A stretch of DNA of 7,048 nt from Marivita sp965656765 (GTDB lineage: Bacteria > Pseudomonadota > Alphaproteobacteria > Rhodobacterales > Rhodobacteraceae). The notes beneath the pieces were generated by a model. It had not been told where the DNA came from. It searched no databases and saw only the letters and a list, made by a program, of their open reading frames with translations. Shown here one piece after another: positions 1 through 6,734 of this stretch. Position 1 is the first letter of the stretch; each line of letters opens with the position of its first letter. The stretch covers positions 1-7,048 of the forward strand of contig NZ_CBFHLV010000099.1 of NCBI RefSeq assembly GCF_965656765.1, in the 5' to 3' direction. The position numbers and the translations under genes were made by a program.

Positions 1-210
1 TATCAATGGTGGACACTTATCAACACACTCTATGGCGCGTCAGAGCAGCCAGGCCGGACGCTTACAGCATATTGGCGATGTACGGCGGAACGTACGACAC
101 GGCAAGAGCGCGCTACGGCTTATAGAGGGGAGGAGTATCGAGTTCTTCTTCGATTATGCTGTGCTTAAGAGCCAAGTGAGAATTGTTATCCCCTCAAGTC
201 ATCGCCCTGC
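1..210. other. Unassigned left edge, possible 3' end of a plus-strand gene
   Basis: No gene can be named here. All three plus-strand frames are open from the window edge: frame 1 to a TAA at 166-168, frame 2 to a TGA at 254-256 (overlapping the end of hrpB), and frame 3 to a TAG at 123-125. Frames 2 and 3 both have a GC-rich third position (about 65% by hand count), so codon bias does not choose between them. Frame 3 would leave a clean 85-bp convergent gap to hrpB and is mildly preferred on that ground. On the minus strand every possible start is closed by a stop within about 20 codons, so no gene leaves the window leftward on that strand. No convincing terminator was seen; the only hairpin is 5-6 bp (137-154). 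The first 23 bases contain TATCAA twice (1-6 and 18-23). Confidence 0.25.
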
Positions 211-2664
211 TCAGCTTCCGTGTTTGCGATTGGCCCGCAATGTGGGATCTGCTTGAGTTGGGTCTTCTGGCCATGGGTGTTTCGGATAGGCTGCACGCAT
301 ATCCTTGCGCACATCGGTATAGGATCCCGTCCAGAACCCCGGTAAATCCAATGTCGTCTGCACAGGGCGTTTGGCTGGCGATAAAAGCGTCACGCGCAGC
401 GGTGTGTTCCCAACCTGGGGATGCGTTTTCTGTCCAAAAAGCTCTTGTAAGCGCAGAGAGATCTCGGGGTGTTCTCCAGAGTAGTCAATTGGAATTTCCC
501 GCCCGAGCGGAGTTGTGAATTTGCCGGGTACAGATGTGTCCAACGCTTGCATCTGGTTCCAAGCCAACATGGCGCGCAAAGGCCCAAGCAGGTCAAAGCG
601 TTTCCAATCATCGACGCTGCGCACCCCGGTCAGATACGGCAACAGCCAATCGTCCAAACTGGCCAAAAGTGCGGTCTCGGTCATGTCGGGTATGTCTTGA
701 CCTGCGTCACGGGCCAACGCCACACGCGCTACAAATCGTCTTGCTGCGTCGGTCATGGCGGGGGACAAACCAAGTTCGCGCACGCCGTCGAGCATGGCCT
801 TGGCTATTTCCTCGGGTGGCGCGTCCTTCCAAACCCGATCGTCCAAAGCGATTGCGCCAAGCTTTTGCTGTTGGCGCGCCAAGACGCGTCGGTCGCGCTT
901 TGACCATTCGCATAGATCAACCCAGGCAATTTGGTCGACAAACAGATCACGCACTGCGCTTTCGCTGATCTGGATCGCTTGACGAATGCGCGCTTCTCGG
1001 GGGTTGCCATCAAGATCCGTTGCCACAATCAAACGCGCCCCGGCCAGCGCATCGCTGTCATCCATGATGGCACCTTTGCCGCCGGAAAGTTGATAACGGG
1101 GGGCATCGCCTTTGCGGCGCAATCCTATGCGGTCAGGATAGGCAAGAGCAGCCATCTCGGCCGTGCCCAGCGACCGCTTTGCGACTTTGGGCGCGGCCTT
1201 GTGCAGTCGTTGTGTCTCAATGCGAATACGCTCCAAAGCACCATGGTTCAGCGTAGCGCGCCGGGTTTCAGCAAATCGTTTGGGATTGCGAAGAGCTTCC
1301 ATCCGGAGAGTTAGATCGACGCCACCACCCCGAACCGGATCCCGTTCCGCCATCAGCGCGGCCAAAGGGGCTGCGCCTGGCCCGGCGACGCCAACCATAT
1401 GCGCCAGACGTGGATGTAATGGCAGACCTGACAAGATGCGCCCGTGATCCGTGATGTGGTTTTGGGCATCAAGCGCGCCCAACATCCGCAACAGTGTTTG
1501 AGCTTCCGAATAGGCGCGTTCAGGTGGCGGTGTCAGAAACGGCAGATCAAAGGGATGCGCGCCCCATAGGGCCAACTCCAATGCCAACCCGGCCAGGTCT
1601 GCGGCTTCAATCTCGGCCGGTGGGAAGGCAGCCAAGGCACCGTCTTCGCCTTTTGTCCACAACCGGTAGGCAATGCCTTCGGCGACACGCCCGGCGCGTC
1701 CGGCGCGTTGGGTGGCTTCGGCCTTGGTGATTTTTTCGGTTACCAATCTCGACATACCCGAGCCGGGATCGAACCGTGCACGTCGGGCGCGCCCACCGTC
1801 AACGACGACGCGGATGTCTTCGATGGTCAGGGATGTTTCAGCAATTGATGTGGCCAACACGACTTTGCGCCCTTGGCCTTCGGGTTGGATCGCTGCTTGT
1901 TGTGCTTTGAAGGGCATTGCTCCGAACAAGGGGCGTACGACGCAATTCTTGGGCAAGCATCCGTCAAGCGTTGACTGAACGCGACGGATTTCTCCCTCGC
2001 CGGGCAGAAAGGCGAGAATGCCTCCGTCTGATTCAGTTGCCGCAGTGTGGATCAAATCTGCCATGGCGGTTTCAAATCGGACGGTCTTCGCAATTGGTTT
2101 GTCCAGCCAGCGGGTTTCTACGGGAAAGCTGCGCCCTTCGGATGTGAGGATGGGGGCGGCCATCAAGTCGGCGACTGGGCCTGCATCCAAGGTGGCGGAC
2201 ATGGCCAGCAGGATCAGATCGTCCCGCAGCGCGCCTGTGATCTCAAGACAAAGTGCAAGTCCCAGATCGGCATTCAAGGACCGTTCGTGAAATTCGTCAA
2301 AGATCACTGCGCCAATGCCAGAAAGCTCTGGGTCGGATTGGATCATCCGGGTCAGAATGCCTTCGGTGACGACCTCGATGCGCGTTTTGCCGGACACTTT
2401 CGCATCCCCACGCACACGGTAGCCAACGGTTTCGCCGGGTGCCTCGCCCAAGCTTTGAGCCATGCGTTCTGCGGCGGCCCGCGCTGCCAAGCGACGGGGC
2501 TCCAGCATGATGATCTTTTGCTGAGTTAGCTTGGCGTCCAGCATCGCCAGCGGCACTCGCGTCGTTTTGCCCGCGCCGGGGGGCGCCTGCAAAACAGCTC
2601 GGCCATGCTTGTGGAGGTGCTCCACAAGCGCAGGCAGTACAGGGTCTATGGGAAGCCGTGTCAT
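211..2664 (-). CDS. hrpB: ATP-dependent helicase HrpB (DEAH-box, superfamily 2)
   Basis: This encodes a cytoplasmic ATP-dependent DEAH/DExH helicase of the HrpB family. The family is widespread in Proteobacteria, but its physiological RNA substrate is not well established. With the start at 2664 the protein has 817 residues, normal for the family. Visible motifs are Walker A APPGAGKTT (27-35), motif Ia LEPRRLA (54-60), motif II DEFH (123-126), motif III SAT (156-158), motif V ATSIAETSLT (271-280) and motif VI QRAGRAGR (319-326). A helicase-associated region follows, and the C-terminal HrpB domain ends with YPKHPWPEDP (about 793-802). The frame stays open upstream to an ATG at 2715, which would add 17 residues and overlap the preceding lipoprotein gene by 11 bp. 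I chose 2664 because the protein then begins MTRLPIDPVLPAL, the usual family start; a weak AGAAGA lies just upstream. The 40-bp gap to the lipoprotein gene suggests co-transcription. The product is very secure; the start is less so. Confidence 0.96.
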   Translation of the reverse strand: MTRLPIDPVLPALVEHLHKHGRAVLQAPPGAGKTTRVPLAMLDAKLTQQKIIMLEPRRLAARAAAERMAQSLGEAPGETVGYRVRGDAKVSGKTRIEVVTEGILTRMIQSDPELSGIGAVIFDEFHERSLNADLGLALCLEITGALRDDLILLAMSATLDAGPVADLMAAPILTSEGRSFPVETRWLDKPIAKTVRFETAMADLIHTAATESDGGILAFLPGEGEIRRVQSTLDGCLPKNCVVRPLFGAMPFKAQQAAIQPEGQGRKVVLATSIAETSLTIEDIRVVVDGGRARRARFDPGSGMSRLVTEKITKAEATQRAGRAGRVAEGIAYRLWTKGEDGALAAFPPAEIEAADLAGLALELALWGAHPFDLPFLTPPPERAYSEAQTLLRMLGALDAQNHITDHGRILSGLPLHPRLAHMVGVAGPGAAPLAALMAERDPVRGGGVDLTLRMEALRNPKRFAETRRATLNHGALERIRIETQRLHKAAPKVAKRSLGTAEMAALAYPDRIGLRRKGDAPRYQLSGGKGAIMDDSDALAGARLIVATDLDGNPREARIRQAIQISESAVRDLFVDQIAWVDLCEWSKRDRRVLARQQQKLGAIALDDRVWKDAPPEEIAKAMLDGVRELGLSPAMTDAARRFVARVALARDAGQDIPDMTETALLASLDDWLLPYLTGVRSVDDWKRFDLLGPLRAMLAWNQMQALDTSVPGKFTTPLGREIPIDYSGEHPEISLRLQELFGQKTHPQVGNTPLRVTLLSPAKRPVQTTLDLPGFWTGSYTDVRKDMRAAYPKHPWPEDPTQADPTLRANRKHGS

Positions 2665-2704
2665 GCTGTCTTCTAGGCCCGACATGGGGCACCGGGCAAG
2701 CAGG

Positions 2705-3082
2705 TCAGGCGTCATCCTCGGGAAAGGCGGTCAAACAGGCCTGGGTGCCACGATCGGCCGCCCGCTCAAGGCTTGGCAGATCACGGGCAAGCTGTGCGTC
2801 ACGCGTTTGCAAGGCGGCCCTGTCGACTGGCACGCGGCGAGTTACAGGGTAAGTTTCGCGATCCCAACAGGCAACCCAGCCACCGTCTTTGGTCTGGCAT
2901 CGGGTAAACACCCGGCGGGTTTCGTATTCGGTGACATAATCGAAACCGCGAGCAAGGGATTTGGCGATATCAGCGCGTTCCTTCAAAGCAGCGCGATATG
3001 GACCTGCGGCATCGTTGATACAGCGTTCCTGCGGTGTCGCGCAGGCGGCCAGCAACATAAAGATAGGGATGAGAATGCGCAT
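2705..3082 (-). CDS. Putative lipoprotein of unknown function, 125 aa
   Basis: I do not recognise a named family. The first residues, MRILIPIFMLLAAC, form a short lipoprotein signal peptide with lipobox LAAC. Signal peptidase II would be expected to cut before Cys14 and leave a lipid-anchored protein of about 112 residues facing the periplasm. The mature part is hydrophilic and rich in charged residues, with no further membrane segment. Besides the lipidated Cys it has four cysteines (21, 62, 72, 116), enough for two disulphides. Residues 85-113 look helical. No good Shine-Dalgarno precedes the ATG at 3082, but the signal peptide begins exactly there. The gene lies between the exported-protein gene (82 bp upstream) and hrpB (40 bp downstream) on the same strand, so the three may share a transcript. 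Nothing in the sequence ties its role to the helicase. Confidence 0.8.
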   Translation of the reverse strand: MRILIPIFMLLAACATPQERCINDAAGPYRAALKERADIAKSLARGFDYVTEYETRRVFTRCQTKDGGWVACWDRETYPVTRRVPVDRAALQTRDAQLARDLPSLERAADRGTQACLTAFPEDDA

Positions 3083-3164
3083 GGCGAAACGCTATAGTCT
3101 TCGGCGCTTGCGGGCAATTTCTTTGGTATTTTGCATGTCAGGTCGGTGAACCTGTGCCGGCCAG

Positions 3165-3635
3165 TTATGACTGGACGTCGATGCCCATACGTGGAGCGGC
3201 AACAAACTGATCCGTTGGGCAGGCGCGAAATTCCTCGACAGCAGGTGCTGCACCGTCCAGCGATACGGGTATTTCAAGATCACCCAAAACCGCGACCGCG
3301 CGCATGTTGTAGTTCAAGCCGTTCAGCACATTCCCAAATCCACGGTCGCGGACAGTAAGCGTGCGGGTATCCTCAACCTCGATTGTATGACGGGTCGTTG
3401 AAATGGTCAGCCCGCGTGGCCCTTCAAACCGCATGGAGAAGACGCTGGCTTCGGGCCATCCCCCTTCGCGCGACAACTGGATCGCATATTCACCGTCAGC
3501 GGGGTTGTAGGTGACCATGACAGCCACATCCGCGTCTTGATGAAACAAGGTGCAAATCGGTACTGGAGTGAAGTCCCAAGCCACAGCGGGCAGGGGAGTG
3601 AGCATCAGGGCAAGGATAAAAGCTACCGTACGCAT
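3165..3635 (-). CDS. Exported hypothetical protein with Sec signal peptide, 156 aa
   Basis: The product starts MRTVAFILALMLTPLPAVA, a typical Sec signal peptide with an AVA cleavage motif at residues 17-19, so the mature protein of about 137 residues should be periplasmic or secreted. The mature part is mostly alternating hydrophobic and polar stretches, suggesting a beta-rich fold, and has two cysteines (28 and 139) that could form a disulphide. I recognise no catalytic motif. The frame is open for 29 more codons to an ATG at 3722, but that would bury the signal peptide, so 3635 is the better start. No Shine-Dalgarno is visible before it, and a perfect 9-bp inverted repeat covers the start codon (separate entry). 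From memory and unverified, related small proteins in this clade may carry the name excinuclease ABC subunit B; nothing in this sequence resembles UvrB, so that name should not be used. Confidence 0.8.
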   Translation of the reverse strand: MRTVAFILALMLTPLPAVAWDFTPVPICTLFHQDADVAVMVTYNPADGEYAIQLSREGGWPEASVFSMRFEGPRGLTISTTRHTIEVEDTRTLTVRDRGFGNVLNGLNYNMRAVAVLGDLEIPVSLDGAAPAVEEFRACPTDQFVAAPRMGIDVQS

Positions 3636-3656
3636 AGAGTGATGGTAGCGTACGGT
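3621..3656. promoter_or_regulatory. Overlapping inverted repeats across the start codon of the exported-protein gene
   Basis: A perfect 9-bp inverted repeat, ACCGTACGC (3625-3633) and GCGTACGGT (3648-3656), is separated by 14 bases. A second perfect 6-bp repeat, GCTACC (3622-3627) and GGTAGC (3644-3649), shares bases with the first, so only one hairpin can form at a time. On the minus-strand mRNA the start codon (3635-3633) falls at the loop-stem boundary of the larger hairpin and inside the loop of the smaller one. As DNA, the same dyad lies beside the divergent gap and could be a protein-binding site. The repeats are directly visible; a regulatory role is inference. Confidence 0.4.
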
Positions 3657-3742
3657 TCGATTTATGCCAGTCAGTGCGTGAAGATCAGCCTCAGTGGGGA
3701 TGAAATTGGGTAGTGATTGCATATCTCACTAGCACCCAACCC

Positions 3743-3748
3743 AAGGAG
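3743..3748 (+). promoter_or_regulatory. Strong ribosome binding site of the zinc-ribbon gene
   Basis: AAGGAG lies eight bases before the ATG at 3757. It fixes that start and stands in contrast to the divergent gene at 3635, which has no visible Shine-Dalgarno. Confidence 0.75.
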
Positions 3749-3756
3749 ATAGCTCT

Positions 3757-4020
3757 ATGAAATGTCCCATCGACGGAACCGCTTTGGTGATCGCCGAACG
3801 CTCTGGTGTGGAAATCGACTATTGTCCGGAGTGCCGAGGCGTTTGGCTTGATCGTGGTGAACTGGATAAGATCATCGAACGCAGTGCAAGCTATGCAGCA
3901 CCTCCGCCGCCGCCCTCTGCACCCCAACCCGCGCGCGGCACTCCAGCGGGCTATGAGGACACACGCTACCACAAAAAGAAGAAACGCGGTGGGTTTCTGG
4001 AAGACTTGTTCGACTTCTGA
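3757..4020 (+). CDS. TFIIB-type zinc-ribbon (zf-TFIIB) domain protein, 87 aa
   Basis: The first 40 residues match the zf-TFIIB zinc-ribbon family: CPID (3-6) followed by CPEC (23-26), then GVWLDRGEL (28-36), the characteristic segment after the second knuckle. The first knuckle reads Cys-x-x-Asp rather than Cys-x-x-Cys, so the metal site, if occupied, would have three cysteines and an aspartate. A low-complexity linker with five consecutive prolines (49-53) leads to a basic patch KKKKR (73-77) and a C-terminal GGFLEDLFDF tail. There is no signal peptide, so a cytoplasmic location is expected. The biochemical role is not established; nucleic acid or protein binding is possible but not shown. 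The start is supported by AAGGAG. The tiny lipoprotein gene follows after 49 bp on the same strand with a hairpin between them, so the two may form a small operon. Confidence 0.9.
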   Translation: MKCPIDGTALVIAERSGVEIDYCPECRGVWLDRGELDKIIERSASYAAPPPPPSAPQPARGTPAGYEDTRYHKKKKRGGFLEDLFDF

Positions 4021-4034
4021 AGCCGGGTCGCCTA

Positions 4035-4057
4035 GGCCGGACGAAAATAGTCCGGCC
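4035..4057 (+). other. Intercistronic GC-rich hairpin
   Basis: GGCCGGAC (4035-4042) and GTCCGGCC (4050-4057) form a perfect 8-bp stem with a 7-base A-rich loop. No T tract follows. The stem ends three bases before the GGAGG of the next gene. It may modulate transcript stability or translation of the small lipoprotein, or act as a weak terminator after the zinc-ribbon gene. The structure is clear; its role is inferred. Confidence 0.6.
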
Positions 4058-4069
4058 AATGGAGGCGTT

Positions 4070-4144
4070 ATGCGTGTTTGGATTTTGATTGCGGGTTTAT
4101 TGGCCTTAAGCGCATGTGGCGTGCCTTTTGTGCCGTTTATTTAA
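4070..4144 (+). CDS. Very small putative lipoprotein, 24 aa
   Basis: This short frame reads MRVWILIAGLLALSACGVPFVPFI. A basic residue, a hydrophobic core and the lipobox LSAC make a complete type II signal peptide. After cutting before Cys16, the mature product would be a nine-residue lipopeptide, CGVPFVPFI. GGAGG at 4061-4065 sits four bases before the ATG, a good ribosome binding site that argues for real translation. It is much smaller than most lipoproteins. It resembles LptM- or entericidin-type small lipoproteins only in general design and lacks the KGPL segment I would expect of LptM. It lies 49 bp downstream of the zinc-ribbon gene and just before a convergent terminator, consistent with being the last gene of a two-gene unit. 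The function is unknown. Confidence 0.65.
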   Translation: MRVWILIAGLLALSACGVPFVPFI

Positions 4145-4155
4145 CGCGGTAAGAT

Positions 4156-4189
4156 AAGAGGCGCTTCACGCTCAACGCTTGCGCCTTTT
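4156..4189. terminator. Probable (bidirectional) terminator between the convergent genes
   Basis: AGGCGC (4159-4164) pairs with GCGCCT (4181-4186) around a 16-base loop. One G-U and two A-T pairs extend the stem to 4156-4189, and the 3' arm runs into TTTT for plus-strand transcripts. On the minus strand the GC stem is followed by a T-rich stretch (TCTTATCTTA), so it could also end the uvrB transcript. The 3' half lies inside the last codons of uvrB, whose stop is 4172-4174. Its position between convergent genes supports the call; the large loop lowers confidence. Confidence 0.55.
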
Positions 4190-6352
4190 CACATTCCCAC
4201 CTCGTTGACCCGGACGCCCTGCTGTTGAGCGTCCGGAAGATTTGACCGCTGCATCGGCGGCGGCTTCAACAGCGGATTGTCGAGCCAAAGGGTCGTCGGC
4301 AACCGCCAGATCAACAGCTTCCAAGCGTTTGACTTCGTCCCGCAACCGCGCCGCCTCTTCGAATTCAAGGTTTTCGGCCGCTTTGCGCATGTCGATCCGC
4401 AGCCCGTCGAGAACCGCTTGAAGATTGGCCCCTGCCAGCGGCTTGTCGACTTTGGCGGTGACGCGGTTCATATCAACGTCGCCTTTGTAGAGCCCTTGCA
4501 GAATATCATCGACGTTCTTCTTGACCGTAGCGGGTGTGATGCCGTGCTCTTCATTATAGGCGATCTGTTTGGCGCGGCGTCGGTCGGTTTCGGCCAGTGC
4601 ACGCTCCATCGACCCTGTGATGCGGTCGGCATACATGATCACGCGGCCCTCTGCGTTCCGCGCGGCGCGGCCGATGGTCTGGATTAGAGAGGTTTCCGAA
4701 CGCAGGAAACCTTCCTTATCGGCATCCAGGATTGCGACCAGCCCACATTCGGGAATGTCCAAACCTTCGCGCAAGAGGTTGATACCAATCAGAACGTCAA
4801 ACGCGCCAAGGCGCAGGTCGCGCAGAATCTCGATCCGTTCGATCGTGTCGATGTCCGAATGCATATACCGAACACGGATGCCCTGTTCGTGCATGTATTC
4901 AGTGAGATCTTCGGCCATGCGTTTGGTCAGTGTTGTGACCAAGATGCGGTACCCGTCAGCAGCAACCCTGCGCACCTCGTCCAACAGGTCATCAACCTGC
5001 ATTTCAACTGGTCTGATTTCAACCATTGGGTCAAGCAGCCCCGTGGGGCGGATCACCTGCTCCGTGAACACACCGCCAGTCTGTTCGATTTCCCACTTGG
5101 CCGGCGTCGCCGAGACGAACACCGATTGCGGACGCATGGCGTCCCATTCCTCGAACTTCAAAGGACGGTTGTCCATACAAGACGGCAGGCGGAAGCCATG
5201 TTCCGCCAGCGTCATCTTGCGTCTGAAGTCGCCTTTATACATGCCTCCGATCTGGGGCACGCTGACGTGACTTTCATCTGCAAACACAATGGCGTGGTCA
5301 GGGATGAATTCGAACAACGTGGGGGGTGGCTCACCCGGTGCGCGACCCGTCAGGTAGCGTGAATAGTTTTCGATCCCGTTGCAGACGCCTGTCGCTTCAA
5401 GCATTTCAAGATCGAAGTTGGTGCGCTGCTCCAACCTCTGCGCTTCAAGCAGTTTGCCGTCGGCCACGAGTTGATCCAACCGCGTGCGCAGCTCTTTCTT
5501 GATACCGATCATAGCCTGCTGCATCGTCGGTTTCGGCGTCACATAGTGGCTATTGGCGTAGATGCGGATGCGTTCGAACGTGTTGGTCTTTTCGCCGGTC
5601 AACGGGTCGAACTCGGTGATCGTCTCTAATTCGTCCCCGAAAAACGACAGCTTCCACGCCCGGTCTTCAAGGTGCGCTGGAAAGATTTCGAGGGAATCAC
5701 CCCGCACCCGGAACGACCCGCGCTGAAACGCCTGATCGTTGCGCCGGTACTGCTGTGCCACGAGGTCTGCCATAACCGCGCGCTGGTCATAGCTTTTGCC
5801 GACATGCAGGTCTTGGGTCATCGCGCCGTAGGTTTCCACCGATCCGATACCATAGATGCACGACACCGAGGCGACGATGATCACGTCATCCCGTTCCAGC
5901 AGCGCCCGGGTGGCCGAGTGGCGCATCCGGTCAATCTGTTCGTTGATCTGCGACTCTTTCTCGATATAGGTGTCGCTGCGTGGAACATAGGCCTCAGGCT
6001 GGTAATAATCGTAATAACTGACGAAGTATTCCACGGCATTGTCTGGAAAGAAGCCTTTGAATTCGCCGTATAATTGCGCTGCCAGCGTTTTGTTTGGGGC
6101 AAGAATGATCGCCGGGCGCTGAGTTTCCTCGATCACTTTGGCCATCGTAAAGGTCTTGCCGGTTCCTGTGGCACCCAGCAGCACCTGGTCCCGCTCCCCG
6201 TTCACAACCCCTGCAGACAAATCGCGGATCGCATTGGGTTGGTCGCCGGCTGGTTCGAATTCGGTGTTCATCCGAAACTGAATACCCCCCTCGAGCTTTT
6301 CACGAGCACGGACATCGGGGGCAGGGGCGTGAAGGATCGGCGTATTGGACAT
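4172..6352 (-). CDS. uvrB: Excinuclease ABC subunit B (UvrB)
   Basis: UvrB is the central ATPase of nucleotide excision repair. It is loaded on DNA by UvrA, verifies the lesion by inserting a beta-hairpin between the strands, and recruits UvrC for incision. The 726-residue protein is complete. Visible are Walker A GATGTGKT (60-67), the beta-hairpin region with YYDYYQPEAYVP (113-124), motif II DESH (359-362), VSATP (413-417), GINLLREGLDIPE (523-535), motif VI QTIGRAARN (558-566) and a C-terminal UVR motif (about 651-680) for UvrC contact. Compared with the E. coli protein of about 670 residues it has roughly 27 extra N-terminal residues before the conserved MNTEFEPAGDQP and a low-complexity tail ending KRRKR, both common in alphaproteobacteria. 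AAGG six bases upstream supports the ATG at 6352. No canonical alphaproteobacterial SOS box (GTTC or GAAC direct repeats with 7-base spacing) was found upstream. Confidence 0.98.
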   Translation of the reverse strand: MSNTPILHAPAPDVRAREKLEGGIQFRMNTEFEPAGDQPNAIRDLSAGVVNGERDQVLLGATGTGKTFTMAKVIEETQRPAIILAPNKTLAAQLYGEFKGFFPDNAVEYFVSYYDYYQPEAYVPRSDTYIEKESQINEQIDRMRHSATRALLERDDVIIVASVSCIYGIGSVETYGAMTQDLHVGKSYDQRAVMADLVAQQYRRNDQAFQRGSFRVRGDSLEIFPAHLEDRAWKLSFFGDELETITEFDPLTGEKTNTFERIRIYANSHYVTPKPTMQQAMIGIKKELRTRLDQLVADGKLLEAQRLEQRTNFDLEMLEATGVCNGIENYSRYLTGRAPGEPPPTLFEFIPDHAIVFADESHVSVPQIGGMYKGDFRRKMTLAEHGFRLPSCMDNRPLKFEEWDAMRPQSVFVSATPAKWEIEQTGGVFTEQVIRPTGLLDPMVEIRPVEMQVDDLLDEVRRVAADGYRILVTTLTKRMAEDLTEYMHEQGIRVRYMHSDIDTIERIEILRDLRLGAFDVLIGINLLREGLDIPECGLVAILDADKEGFLRSETSLIQTIGRAARNAEGRVIMYADRITGSMERALAETDRRRAKQIAYNEEHGITPATVKKNVDDILQGLYKGDVDMNRVTAKVDKPLAGANLQAVLDGLRIDMRKAAENLEFEEAARLRDEVKRLEAVDLAVADDPLARQSAVEAAADAAVKSSGRSTAGRPGQRGGNVKRRKR

Positions 6353-6466
6353 GGATTACCTTACGGAATCGATAGGGGCGTAAGCAGAAGTGGACTTATG
6401 GGAGGCCATCAAAATGGGTGGTCGCTGCCAGAAATGCAACCATGGTCGTACTCATGACTTTCTATG

Positions 6467-6477
6467 GTGTAATACAC
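6467..6477. repeat. Short palindrome GTGTAATACAC upstream of uvrB
   Basis: GTGTA and TACAC flank a single A. The element lies 115 bp before the uvrB start at the edge of an AT-rich block, a plausible place for an operator. It does not match a regulator site I can name, and an 11-bp palindrome can occur by chance. Confidence 0.3.
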
Positions 6478-6709
6478 TGTTTTTTATGCGGTTTTGCACA
6501 TGTGTTTTTGACAGGGCAGAATGGCGCAGGTCAACGACGGCTTTTTTTCTTTAAAAGTTGTAGGAATTAAGTACCTTTAAGTTGCAAGCAGTTGGTCTCA
6601 TGTGTTTTCGGGCGGCACGCACCCACCCCTCGCTCCCCGCTGTTCGTTAGTAGATGAAACCCTGCTTGCACTTCATTTCCATTTACCTGCGACACTTTCA
6701 TGGCTTGGC

Positions 6710-6734
6710 ACGGCTTGCGTGTTGGGCCGTTTTT
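6710..6734 (+). terminator. Terminator-like hairpin in the leader of the complex I subunit gene
   Basis: ACGGC (6710-6714) pairs with GCCGT (6726-6730), and two G-U pairs can lengthen the stem to 7 bp with a 7-base loop. Four further T's follow (6731-6734). This is the form of a weak intrinsic terminator on the plus strand, 38 bp before the start at 6772. It could be an attenuator, the end of an upstream short transcript, or chance. Confidence 0.3.

Noticed and set aside
79..99. GTACG / CGTAC repeat at the left edge resembling the repeat at 3625-3656
   Set aside because: The arms are 5 bp and the shared core is only CGTACG; this similarity is expected by chance.
469..2529. Several plus-strand and alternate-frame open stretches across hrpB
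   Set aside because: Same reason: hrpB is intact with all helicase motifs, and these frames have no recognisable protein features.
3139..3154. CAGGT / ACCTG inverted repeat between the exported-protein and lipoprotein genes
   Set aside because: The stem is only 5 bp with no T tract; too weak to call a terminator.
3640..3680. tRNA T-loop-like GGTTCGATTT
   Set aside because: The flanking bases do not form a T stem, and no acceptor or anticodon arm is present.
4277..5362. Long plus-strand frames opposite uvrB
   Set aside because: They are antisense shadows of a full-length conserved gene, with no domain of their own.
6530..6555. T7 tract suggesting a terminator
   Set aside because: No GC-rich stem precedes it on either strand; only the T tract is present.
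6442..6570. Short plus-strand frame of 42 hydrophobic-rich codons
   Set aside because: No Shine-Dalgarno before the ATG, and the hydrophobic residues come from T-rich non-coding sequence.
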